This document shows, one piece after another, positions 8,438-16,078 of a stretch of DNA of 58,809 nucleotides. The stretch's first letter is position 1; each line of letters opens with the position of its first letter. Origin of the DNA: an uncultured Lachnospiraceae bacterium (lineage in GTDB: Bacteria; Bacillota; Clostridia; Lachnospirales; Lachnospiraceae); the NCBI GenBank assembly GCA_910577735.1, contig CAJTOO010000022.1:1-58809 (forward strand). Reading direction: 5' to 3'. The notes beneath the pieces are model-generated. The model searched no databases, was not told the DNA's origin, and saw nothing but the letters and a program-made list of their open reading frames with translations. Both the position numbers and the translations under genes were made by a program.

Positions 8438-10188
8438 TACACTTCACCTGCCTTCTCATCAAAATCTCCGCCGCCGCTTGTCTGGGATTCATACACTTCT
8501 CTGTAAATCTCGTTACCTGCAAGCAGTTCATCATGGGTTCCGAATCCATTGACCCGTCCATCCTCCATGACAATGATACGGTCTGCATTCTGTACACTGG
8601 ATACCCGCTGCGCAATAATCAACTTGGTGGTATCCGGAATCTCCTGTGCAAAAGCCTTCCTGATTCTGGCATCCGTAGCCGTATCCACTGCACTGGTGGA
8701 GTCATCCAGAATAAGTACTTTAGGCTTTTTTAAAAGCGCCCTGGCGATGCAAAGCCTCTGCTTTTGTCCACCGGATACATTGGAACCGCCCTGTTCTATA
8801 TATGTATGGTAGCCTTCCGGCATCTTCTCAATGAACTCATCCGCACAGGCCAACTTACAGACACGCCTGCACTCTTCTTCCGTGGCATCTGCATCACCCC
8901 AGCGCAGATTCTCCAGGATAGTTCCTGAAAAGAGCACATTTTTCTGCAGTACCACCGCCACCTGATTGCGCAAAGTCTCCAGATCATATTCCCGCACATC
9001 ATGGCCCCCCACTAAGACAGCGCCCCCCGTCACATCATAAAGCCTGCTGATCAGATTGACCAAACTGGTCTTGGCACTGCCGGTACCGCCGATAATCCCG
9101 ATTGTCTCACCGGGTCTGATCTGCAGATGAATGTCATGAAGTACCGCCTCATCGCTGTCTTTATGATAAGAAAACCGGACATGCCGGAACTCGATACCGC
9201 CATCCGCCACTTCGTACAAAGGATTCTCCGGATTCGTCAGGTCACTCTTCTCCTCAAGCACTTCACAGATACGTCTGGCACTGGCCATACTCATACTCAT
9301 CATCACAAAGACCATGGAAAGCATCATCAGACTCATCAGGATATTCATGCAATAAGTCAAAAGACTCATGAGTTCCCCTGTGGTCAGTGTATTCTGCACA
9401 ATCTGCTTTGCGCCCAGCCAGCTGAGTAACAGGATACAGCTGTAAACTGTAAACTGCATGACCGGCATGTTCAGTACCACCTTCTTTTCGGCCTTCAAAA
9501 AGATATCATAAATCCCCTGACTGGCCTTTTTCAGTTTCTCTGTCTCATAGTTTTCCCTGACATAGGCCTTAACCACGCGGATTGCGCCCACATTCTCCTG
9601 CACGGAAGCATTCAGCTCATCGTATCTGGGAAAGGCTTCCTGGAAATATTTCATGGCACCCCGGATAATAAACGCCAGCACAATACCCAGCAGAATCACT
9701 GCCACCAGATAAACACTGGCCAGCTCTGCATTGATCATAAATGCCATCGTCATGGCACAGATCATGCTGACCGGCGCCCTGAAACACATGCGCAGGGTCA
9801 TCTGATAAGCCATCTGCATGTTCGTCACATCCGTCGTCAGCCTGGTCACCAGCCCCGCCGTACTGAATTTATCCAGACTGGCAAAAGAAAAGGTCTGGAT
9901 ATTATCGAACATGGCCTGCCGTAAATTCCTGGCAAATCCTGTGGAAGCCCTCGCCCCGTATTTACCGCCCATGACACCGCAGAACAGCCCGCAAAGCGCC
10001 GCCCCAATCATAAAGGCGCCCACCACATAGACATGGTGCATATCACCTGCATCCACACCCTTATCTATGATGGAAGCCATCAAAAACGGAATCAGCGTCT
10101 CAAAGACCACCTCCAGAATCATAAAAACAGGCGTGATGATTGATGCCCTTTTATATTCCTTGATTTGCGCCGCCAATGTCTTAATCAT
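8437..10188 (-). CDS. ABC exporter half-transporter (permease-ATPase), subunit 1
   Basis: 583-aa half-transporter: six-helix membrane domain (~15-310) and ATPase domain (~340-570). Walker A reads GGTGSAKTS, with Ala in place of the usual Gly before Lys. Other motifs: Q-loop VLQKNVLF, signature VSGGQ, Walker B VLILDDSTSAVD with Asp instead of the catalytic Glu, and IIAQRVSSV with Gln instead of the H-loop His. So this subunit carries the degenerate ATPase site and the partner the active one, typical of asymmetric heterodimeric exporters. Start: ATG at 10188 behind GGAGG at 5-nt spacing; the ATG four codons upstream lacks a ribosome site. First gene of the pair. Confidence 0.9.
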   Translation of the reverse strand: MIKTLAAQIKEYKRASIITPVFMILEVVFETLIPFLMASIIDKGVDAGDMHHVYVVGAFMIGAALCGLFCGVMGGKYGARASTGFARNLRQAMFDNIQTFSFASLDKFSTAGLVTRLTTDVTNMQMAYQMTLRMCFRAPVSMICAMTMAFMINAELASVYLVAVILLGIVLAFIIRGAMKYFQEAFPRYDELNASVQENVGAIRVVKAYVRENYETEKLKKASQGIYDIFLKAEKKVVLNMPVMQFTVYSCILLLSWLGAKQIVQNTLTTGELMSLLTYCMNILMSLMMLSMVFVMMSMSMASARRICEVLEEKSDLTNPENPLYEVADGGIEFRHVRFSYHKDSDEAVLHDIHLQIRPGETIGIIGGTGSAKTSLVNLISRLYDVTGGAVLVGGHDVREYDLETLRNQVAVVLQKNVLFSGTILENLRWGDADATEEECRRVCKLACADEFIEKMPEGYHTYIEQGGSNVSGGQKQRLCIARALLKKPKVLILDDSTSAVDTATDARIRKAFAQEIPDTTKLIIAQRVSSVQNADRIIVMEDGRVNGFGTHDELLAGNEIYREVYESQTSGGGDFDEKAGEV

Positions 10189-10222
10189 CTCTGCCTCCAT
10201 TCACTAGTCATACGATTCCTAT

Positions 10223-10286
10223 ACGTTATATTGAGATAACGTCACGGTTACCTTCCTTATTTTGCATAAAAAAATTTTATTGTCAA
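10223..10286 (-). promoter_or_regulatory. Possible promoter and operator of the ABC exporter
   Basis: A consensus -35 TTGACA (plus 10281-10286) is followed by an A/T-rich region with only a weak -10. Between it and the gene lies a perfect 7-bp inverted repeat ACGTTAT/ATAACGT (10223-10229, 10236-10242), the kind of site bound by MarR/TetR-type repressors. No regulator gene is adjacent. Confidence 0.4.
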
Positions 10287-10372
10287 CACCTTCCCTGCAA
10301 TTCACAAAAAGTTCATAGGAGTATCATAAAATCTTTACGAATAAGTTCATGAAGCATGTCATTTTATACAAG

Positions 10373-10403
10373 AAAAACCCCCGTGAAATACACAGGGGTT
10401 TTT
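10373..10403 (-). terminator. Terminator of the chvE-gguA-gguB operon
   Basis: Hairpin with A-rich/T-rich flanks: arms AAAAACCCC..GTG and CAC.GGGGTTTTT around a 5-nt loop, one mismatch, 20 bp after the gguB stop. Confidence 0.85.
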
Positions 10404-10423
10404 CCGATCAGATATCGCAGAAA

Positions 10424-11614
10424 TTAATCTTTTGCAATTAATTTTCCACCACGTTTGGATACGACATCGAAGATAACGGCTGCCAAAAGTACAAGGCCTT
10501 TCACTACCTTCTGCATGTTCTGGTCTACGCCCATCAGGGACATACCCATATTGATGACCCCCATCAGCACCGCACCTACGATAACGCCAGGTACTGTACC
10601 GATTCCGCCGTATGCGGAAGCGCCGCCGATGAAGCAGGATGCGATAGCGTCCATTTCATAGTTCTGTCCATAAGTAGGCTGTGCAGAAGTCATACGGGCA
10701 ATGGTTACCATGCCGGCAAGTGCGGAGAGCAGACCCATATTCAGATATGCCAGGAAATATACTCTGTTGGTATTGATACCGGAAAGCTTAGTAGCTTTCT
10801 CGTTACCGCCCACTGCGTAGAAATAACGTCCTACTGTGGTATTAGAGGTGATGTAGCTGTATACGATGACTACGATCAATACCCAGATTAGTACACTGGG
10901 AATACCCTTATGCTGTGCCAGTCTTAAGGAGAAGATGAAGATAACTACACTGATCAGTACTGTCTTCACCATCATGGTCGCAAATTTCTCTGTCTCATAG
11001 CCTTTCTTAATCTTATTCATTCTGCCGCGGAACTGAGCAATCAAATATATGATAATCGCCACGACGCCTGCTACCAGACAAGTCATATTAATGCTTCCGC
11101 CGCCAAGGACATCCGGTATGTAACAATCAGCGCCGCCGCCGAAAAGTTTTACGAAAGTGGTGCAGTCTTTGACTGAAATAGTCATACCATTCAGTACCGT
11201 GTTACTTAATCCTCTGAACATCAACATACCTGCCAGGGTCACGATGAAGGGAGGGATTCTCACATAAGCAATCCAGAATGCCTGCCATGCGCCTATCACC
11301 AGACCTACAAGAAGCATCAGAATGATTGATACTACCATGTTAACACCCATATTGACCATGAGCACACCGCCAATGGCACCTACGAAGCAGACCACACTGC
11401 CCACGGAAAGATCGATGTTACCGCCAGTCAGGATACAGAGCAACATACCGGTTGCTAAAATGAACACATACGCGTTCTGAGAAATCAAACTGCTGACATT
11501 CATGGGCAACAGAATTGCACCGCTGGTCTGCCACGCGAAAAATGCCGTGATCAGGATCAGCATGAGGATCATTGTATATTTTTTGATAAATTCTATGACT
11601 TTTGTCTTATTCAT
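10424..11614 (-). CDS. gguB: Monosaccharide ABC transporter permease (GguB/MmsB type)
   Basis: 396-aa polytopic membrane protein of the ribose/xylose permease superfamily. Conserved ILTGGNIDLSVGSVV, RIPPFIVTLAGMLMFRG, VGGNEKATKLSGIN and CFIGGASAYGGIGTVPGV are visible. The length and the hydrophilic insertion at ~205-225 (RGRMNKIKKGYETEKF) fit the GguB/multiple-monosaccharide subtype rather than RbsC (~320 aa). It sits 7 bp after gguA and ends at a terminator. It should form the membrane channel for sugar delivered by the ChvE-like protein. Start: ATG at 11614 with AAGGA at 4-5 nt. Confidence 0.9.
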   Translation of the reverse strand: MNKTKVIEFIKKYTMILMLILITAFFAWQTSGAILLPMNVSSLISQNAYVFILATGMLLCILTGGNIDLSVGSVVCFVGAIGGVLMVNMGVNMVVSIILMLLVGLVIGAWQAFWIAYVRIPPFIVTLAGMLMFRGLSNTVLNGMTISVKDCTTFVKLFGGGADCYIPDVLGGGSINMTCLVAGVVAIIIYLIAQFRGRMNKIKKGYETEKFATMMVKTVLISVVIFIFSLRLAQHKGIPSVLIWVLIVVIVYSYITSNTTVGRYFYAVGGNEKATKLSGINTNRVYFLAYLNMGLLSALAGMVTIARMTSAQPTYGQNYEMDAIASCFIGGASAYGGIGTVPGVIVGAVLMGVINMGMSLMGVDQNMQKVVKGLVLLAAVIFDVVSKRGGKLIAKD

Positions 11615-11621
11615 ACTTTCC

Positions 11622-13160
11622 TTACGCTCCTTTGCTGCTGGATTTTAAAATATGCGCCATAATGATTTCCTGGGTTGCCTCGCTTCTGTCGAGTTCCCCT
11701 ACTATCTTACCCTCGTTCATAACATAGATTCTGTCACACATACCCAGAATCTCCGGAAGTTCCGAGGAAATCATAATAACAGTCTTTCCTTCTGCCACCA
11801 ACTGGTTGATGATACAGTAGATTTCATACTTGGCACCCACATCGATACCTCTTGTAGGTTCGTCTAAAATCAACACATCCGGATCTGCGAACATCCATTT
11901 TGCAAGCAATACCTTCTGCTGGTTACCGCCGCTTAAGTTTCCTACATTCTGTTCTACCGTAGGACATTTGGTCTTAAGCTTCTCCTTGTACTCTACTGCC
12001 ACACCATACTCCTTATCCTTATCGATGATGGAGTGTGTGCTCACGCCTTCCAGATTAGCAAGCGTAGTATTAATCTTGATCGGATTACTAAGAATCAATC
12101 CGTTTCCCTTACGATCCTCTGTCACATAGGCAATCTTATGTTTGATCGCATCATGCACAGAATTTAAATGAAGTTCTTCTCCCTTCATATAGAGATGTCC
12201 ACTGATATTGACACCATAGCTCTTGCCAAATACACTCATGGCAAGTTCCGTACGGCCGGCTCCCATCAGACCGGAGATGCCTACCACCTCACCCTTACGT
12301 GCATTTATGGTCACATTATCTACCACTTTCCGCTCAGAATACAGCGGATGATATACACTCCAATCCTTAACTTCCAGCATCACATCCCCAATATGAGGCT
12401 CTCTCTTAGGGAATCTGTCGGAAAGTTCCCTGCCGACCATGCCCTGAATGATGCGCGCTTCGGAAATATCGTCTGTCTTCTTGTCCATTGTCTCAATGGT
12501 AGAACCGTCACGGATAACCGTAATCTTGTCTGCCACATAGGATACTTCATTCAGTTTATGGGATATGATGATGGACGTCATACCCTGCTCCTTAAACTTG
12601 AGCAGAAGATCCAGAAGTGCCTTGGAATCTGTCTCGTTTAAGGATGCTGTGGGCTCATCCAAGATCAAAAGCTTGGCATTTTTAGCAAGCGCCTTGGCAA
12701 TTTCCACCAGCTGCTGCTTACCCACACCTATATCTTTAATCAAGGTCTGCGGAGATTCCTGCAATCCAACCGTCTTTAACAGTTCTCCCGCACGGCCAAA
12801 TGTTTCATTCCAATCCAGTTTATACTTATGTCCTCTCTCGTTACCGAGGAACATATTTTCACCAATCGTCATATAGGGCACCAGGGCTAACTCCTGATGG
12901 ATAATGACGATTCCCTTCGCCTCACTGTCCTTAATCTCATGGAACTGACATGTTTCACCGTTATAGATGATGTCGCCCTCATAAGTTCCGTAAGGATAAA
13001 TACCGCTCAGCACGTTCATCAGAGTGGATTTGCCGGCGCCGTTCTCCCCCACGAGAGCATGTATTTCGCCTTCTTCCACTTTCAGATTTACATTGTCAAG
13101 TGCTTTTACGCCAGGGAATGTTTTGGTTATATTTTTCATTTCCAGTAAAATCTTAGCCAA
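11622..13160 (-). CDS. gguA: Monosaccharide ABC transporter ATPase (GguA/MmsA type)
   Basis: 512-aa cytoplasmic ATPase with two nucleotide-binding domains. The N-terminal half has GENGAGKSTLMNVLSG, IIHQELALVPYMTIGENMFL and LLILDEPTASLNETD. The C-terminal half has GLMGAGRTELAMSVFGK, LSGGNQQKVLLAKWM and LILDEPTRGIDVGAK. The weaker second Walker A is normal for this sugar-transporter class. Start: TTG at 13160 behind GGGAGG with 8-nt spacing (no nearby ATG fits). A 380-bp spacer rich in repeats and hairpins separates it from chvE, probably setting a lower expression than the binding protein. Confidence 0.9.
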   Translation of the reverse strand: MAKILLEMKNITKTFPGVKALDNVNLKVEEGEIHALVGENGAGKSTLMNVLSGIYPYGTYEGDIIYNGETCQFHEIKDSEAKGIVIIHQELALVPYMTIGENMFLGNERGHKYKLDWNETFGRAGELLKTVGLQESPQTLIKDIGVGKQQLVEIAKALAKNAKLLILDEPTASLNETDSKALLDLLLKFKEQGMTSIIISHKLNEVSYVADKITVIRDGSTIETMDKKTDDISEARIIQGMVGRELSDRFPKREPHIGDVMLEVKDWSVYHPLYSERKVVDNVTINARKGEVVGISGLMGAGRTELAMSVFGKSYGVNISGHLYMKGEELHLNSVHDAIKHKIAYVTEDRKGNGLILSNPIKINTTLANLEGVSTHSIIDKDKEYGVAVEYKEKLKTKCPTVEQNVGNLSGGNQQKVLLAKWMFADPDVLILDEPTRGIDVGAKYEIYCIINQLVAEGKTVIMISSELPEILGMCDRIYVMNEGKIVGELDRSEATQEIIMAHILKSSSKGA

Positions 13161-13219
13161 ATTCTATTCCTCCCAACCATAGTTTCTGCAATATCCGATC
13201 TGCTTCTCTTTCAAAATCA

Positions 13220-13241
13220 GCAGGCGGGAATTCCCGCCTGC
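13220..13241 (-). other. Perfect 22-bp palindrome in the chvE-gguA spacer
   Basis: GCAGGCGGGAA followed by its exact complement TTCCCGCCTGC, upstream of the gguA ribosome site. Without a T-run it is more likely an mRNA-stabilising or processing hairpin than a terminator. Confidence 0.5.
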
Positions 13242-13292
13242 CAAATTATTTCTAAATCAAAGTTAATTTGCTCCTGCCACCCCTGCTAACCG

Positions 13293-13516
13293 TTCCGGAA
13301 CCACCGAGTCCGCAAAGCGAATCTCGAGAAGTTTACTTTTCTCTGCCAGATCCTTCCGGAACCACCGAGTCCGCAAAGCGAATCTCGAGAAGTTTACTTT
13401 TCTCTGCCAGATCCTTCCGGAACCACCGAGTCCGCAAAGCGGATCTCGAGAAGTTTACTTTTCTCTGCCAGATCCTTCCGGAACCACCGAGTCCGCAAAG
13501 CGGATCTCGAGAAGTT
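13293..13516. repeat. 61-bp tandem repeat, nearly four copies, between chvE and gguA
   Basis: Copies start at 13293, 13354, 13415 and 13476 (last one truncated), exact 61-bp period and almost no sequence change. Each contains TTCCGGAA and, in the sense (minus) strand, a hairpin TCCGC-TTT-GCGGA extended by CGAG/CTCG. Copies 1-2 differ from 3-4 by one base that changes a C-G pair to U-G in the sense RNA, preserving the stem. Adjacent copies, so not CRISPR. Confidence 0.9.
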
Positions 13517-13538
13517 AATTTGCGAAGCAAATTTACTT
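13512..13538 (-). other. Hairpin just after chvE
   Basis: 12-bp stem with one mismatch (arms 13512-13523 and 13527-13538, 3-nt loop), 3 bp after the chvE stop. It lacks a strong T-run. It could cap the chvE message or cause partial termination before gguA. Its core ATTTGCTTCGCAAAT recurs after the DHH gene at 23741-23755. Confidence 0.55.
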
Positions 13539-13541
13539 CAC

Positions 13542-14720
13542 TTACTGTAAATCAGCCTCTGTGTAGTAACCGGAGTCGATTAACAGCTCTTTATAGTTGT
13601 TGATATCAGCGAATACAGGCTCGCAAAGGTAAGAAGGAATAACGCCTGTGCCGTTATCATATGTCTCGGTATCGTTAACCGGAGCCTCGCCGCCCTTCAT
13701 GATAGCGTCAACCATCTCTACAACCTTAGATGCCAGTGTACGGGTATCCTTGAAGATGGACATGGACTGTTTGCCGGCGATCATGTTCTTAACGCTTGCG
13801 ATATCGCAGTCCTGACCTGTGATGATCGGCCATTCGCCTGTGTAGTTAGCCTCAAGAGAGTTAGCTACACCAAGAGCAGTGGAGTCATTGGAGCAAAGGC
13901 ATGCATGAAGCTGTGTGCCATCTGCATAGTTTGCGGAGATGATAGCATCCATTCTTGCCTGCGCTGTCTCTGTTGCCCAGTTAGCTGTAGCAACGGTCTC
14001 GAAATCAGTCTGACCGGACTTAACAACCAGTTTACCCTCGTCGATGTAAGGCTGAAGGACATCCATAGCGCCGCCGAAGAAGAATCTTGCATTGTTGTCA
14101 CCAGGATCGCCTGTTGTAAGCTCGATGTTGAACGGGCCCTCTGCATTGTCAAGATCCAACTCGTCTCTGATGTACTCACCCTGCTTGGTACCTACCATGT
14201 AGTTATCGAAGGTAGCATAGTAAGAAACTGCATCGGAGTTCATGATCAGACGGTCATAAGCGATAACCGGAATGTTTTTCTCTTTTGCCTGCTCAAGAAC
14301 TGTTCCAAGGGAATCACCCTCGATGGATGCGATAACTAAAAGTGAGCATCCGGAGTTGATCATGTTCTCGATCTGAGATACCTGTGTTGCGATATCGTTA
14401 GAAGCGTACTGAAGATCTACTTCATAACCTGCTGCCTCTAACTCTTTCTGCATGTTGGAACCATCCTGATTCCATCTCTGCAGATCCTTGGTAGGCATAG
14501 CCACACCAATTTTGCCGCCGCCTGCTGCGGGTGCCTCTGCTTCAGGAGCTGCCTCTTCTGCTGCAGGTGCTTCTGCCTCAGGAGCTGCCTCTTCTGCTGC
14601 GGGTGCTTCTTCTGTTGCCGCAGGTGCTGCTGTCTCAGAAGAACCGGAATTGCCACAGCCAACTAATGTAGCTGCAACCATGGTTGTTGCCAGAATCATG
14701 CTGACTAACTTCTTTTTCAT
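13542..14720 (-). CDS. chvE: ChvE-like monosaccharide-binding lipoprotein
   Basis: 392-aa extracytoplasmic sugar-binding protein: signal peptide with lipobox LVGC (Cys about residue 22), a Pro/Ala/Glu linker (~30-67) containing two copies of a 12-residue unit (EAPAAEEAAPEA), then a type-I periplasmic-binding fold beginning GKIGVAMPTKDLQRWNQDG. Motifs such as IEGDSLGTVLEQA, VIAYDRLI and CLCSNDSTALGVA match the ChvE/multiple-monosaccharide family. It delivers sugar to GguAB. Start: ATG at 14720 behind GGGAGG. First gene of the importer operon; it probably gives the most abundant product. The upstream region has a weak promoter, fitting activation by the YesN-type regulator at 16.1 kb. Confidence 0.9.
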   Translation of the reverse strand: MKKKLVSMILATTMVAATLVGCGNSGSSETAAPAATEEAPAAEEAAPEAEAPAAEEAAPEAEAPAAGGGKIGVAMPTKDLQRWNQDGSNMQKELEAAGYEVDLQYASNDIATQVSQIENMINSGCSLLVIASIEGDSLGTVLEQAKEKNIPVIAYDRLIMNSDAVSYYATFDNYMVGTKQGEYIRDELDLDNAEGPFNIELTTGDPGDNNARFFFGGAMDVLQPYIDEGKLVVKSGQTDFETVATANWATETAQARMDAIISANYADGTQLHACLCSNDSTALGVANSLEANYTGEWPIITGQDCDIASVKNMIAGKQSMSIFKDTRTLASKVVEMVDAIMKGGEAPVNDTETYDNGTGVIPSYLCEPVFADINNYKELLIDSGYYTEADLQ

Positions 14721-14782
14721 GTTTCTTTTCCTCCCTTATTTAATTGGAATTAATTTTCAGACGGTTTCCCGCCCGTGGTTTC

Positions 14783-14835
14783 AATATACCACAAAAGGAG
14801 TAGGAATAATTTACGACCTTCTGTACATTTTTACC
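14783..14835 (-). promoter_or_regulatory. Probable activator-dependent promoter of chvE
   Basis: A -10 TATATT (plus 14783-14788) lies ~60 bp upstream of chvE with no recognisable -35. Two related T/A boxes (TAAAAAT and TAAATTAT) start 20 bp apart further upstream, a possible AraC-type direct-repeat site. Inferred, not established. Confidence 0.35.
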
Positions 14836-14848
14836 ATGTCAGGTGTCT

Positions 14849-14891
14849 AAAAACAGGATGTACTAGCACTATTTTGTGTCAGCACATCCTG
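14849..14891 (-). terminator. Terminator after the sensor/regulator operon
   Basis: Arms CAGGATGT and ACATCCTG (plus 14854-14861, 14884-14891) with further pairing inside, followed on the minus strand by TTTTT. It separates the regulatory operon from chvE. Confidence 0.8.
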
Positions 14892-14907
14892 TCATTGCAA
14901 AAAAATC

Positions 14908-15969
14908 CTATTGCGGCATCTGATCGGGCGCATTCAGATAGACGTCCTCTTTCAGATGAAAACCGCTGCCGATAATGACCTCATCCATATTATCCCGGTT
15001 GACGCTGATAGGTTCCAAACCTATGTAGGGAACCGTATAGCCCCCGCTCTCCATGACCGTCACATCCTCCCCGCTAAGCATCTCCCCCCTGCCTAACGCC
15101 ACCGAAGCCTCTGCCGCTCTTGTGGCCAGCCTTTCCACAGGCTTATAAACGGTCATCAGCTGGGTGCCTTCCACAATCCTCTGGCAGGCCGCCAGATCTG
15201 CGTCCTGACCCACCACCAGGATATCCCCTGCCTGACGGCTCTCTGCCAGCGCCCGCACCACCTGGGTGGCCAGATCGTCATTTCCGCACATAATGGCATC
15301 TGCCTGCTGAATGGCCACAGAATTTGCATAGACATATGACGCCGCAATCTCAGCCTTCCAGCCTTCTGCATGAAGAAGATCAATGATGGTCACCCTGTTT
15401 TGTTCCATAATTTTCTTAAAAGCCCCTTCCACCATAGGGACATTGTTATCCGTGGGAGATCCGCCAAGCATGATCACATAACCGCCGCCTATTCCCTCAT
15501 CAATCAGAGCCTGGCCCATCATCGTACCCACCATCTCATTGTCAAAGGAAATATAGAGATCCACATCCGCATCATCAATCAGGCGGTCATAAGAGACTAC
15601 CTTGATTCCCGCATCCTTGGCCCTGGCCACTGACTCCCGAAGCTCCTCCGGGTCTATGGCGATAATAACGATTACATCCATCCCCTTTTGAATAAAATAG
15701 TCAATCTGCCTCTTTTGTTCTTCCACATCGCCGTTGGCATTCTGAACGTTCACTTCCGCACCAAGCTCTTTGGCCACCGACACGAACACATCCCGGTCCC
15801 TCTGCCATCTCTCGATCACAAAAGAATCAAAAGTCAGTCCGATCTGTATTTTCTTTTCTTCCTCTGTCTCGCTCACTTTGCTGTTCTCACTGGCCCCGCA
15901 GGCGCTCACCCCAAGAAACAGACATAACACAAGCATAAGACCGATCCATCGTTTCATCATTCCCACCAT
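14908..15969 (-). CDS. XylF/ChvE-like sugar-binding lipoprotein, second copy
   Basis: 353-aa lipoprotein (lipobox VSAC after a hydrophobic signal) with a type-I periplasmic-binding fold starting KIQIGLTFDSFVIERWQRD. Motifs VSYDRLIDDADVDLYISFDN, IMCGNDDLATQVVRA and VGQDADLAACQ resemble the xylose-binding XylF group and the ChvE-like protein nearby. It is the last gene of the sensor-kinase-regulator operon and has no permease of its own, so it may share GguAB or act as a sugar sensor or buffer feeding the signalling proteins (inference). Start: ATG at 15969 behind GAGGTG; an ATG three codons later is possible. Confidence 0.85.
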   Translation of the reverse strand: MVGMMKRWIGLMLVLCLFLGVSACGASENSKVSETEEEKKIQIGLTFDSFVIERWQRDRDVFVSVAKELGAEVNVQNANGDVEEQKRQIDYFIQKGMDVIVIIAIDPEELRESVARAKDAGIKVVSYDRLIDDADVDLYISFDNEMVGTMMGQALIDEGIGGGYVIMLGGSPTDNNVPMVEGAFKKIMEQNRVTIIDLLHAEGWKAEIAASYVYANSVAIQQADAIMCGNDDLATQVVRALAESRQAGDILVVGQDADLAACQRIVEGTQLMTVYKPVERLATRAAEASVALGRGEMLSGEDVTVMESGGYTVPYIGLEPISVNRDNMDEVIIGSGFHLKEDVYLNAPDQMPQ

Positions 15970-16012
15970 GATTTCACCTCACGGAGAATGCCCGTTTCTC
16001 TGGCATTCTCTG

Positions 16013-16076
16013 GCATAAGAGGAAGTTCCTGACATCCCGACCAATGACCGGACTTCTTTAGAACTTCTTCTTATGC
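16013..16076. repeat. Palindromic intergenic element, copy A
   Basis: 16-bp arms GCATAAGAGGAAGTTC (16013-16028) and GAACTTCTTCTTATGC (16061-16076) with one mismatch. The inner 40 bp differ at only six positions from the palindrome at 21148-21197. It lies just after the yesN-like stop. Confidence 0.65.
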
Positions 16077-16078
16077 AC

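Noticed and set aside
8437..10188. Inactive or frameshifted ABC transporter
   Set aside because: The missing catalytic Glu and His are expected for the degenerate half of asymmetric heterodimeric exporters; the frame is intact.
13293..13516. CRISPR-like array
   Set aside because: Repeats are directly adjacent with no unique spacers, and no cas genes are nearby.
13268..13603. Plus-strand reading frame across the 61-bp repeats
   Set aside because: It exists because the repeat lacks stops in that frame; no ribosome site, and the frame runs antisense into chvE.
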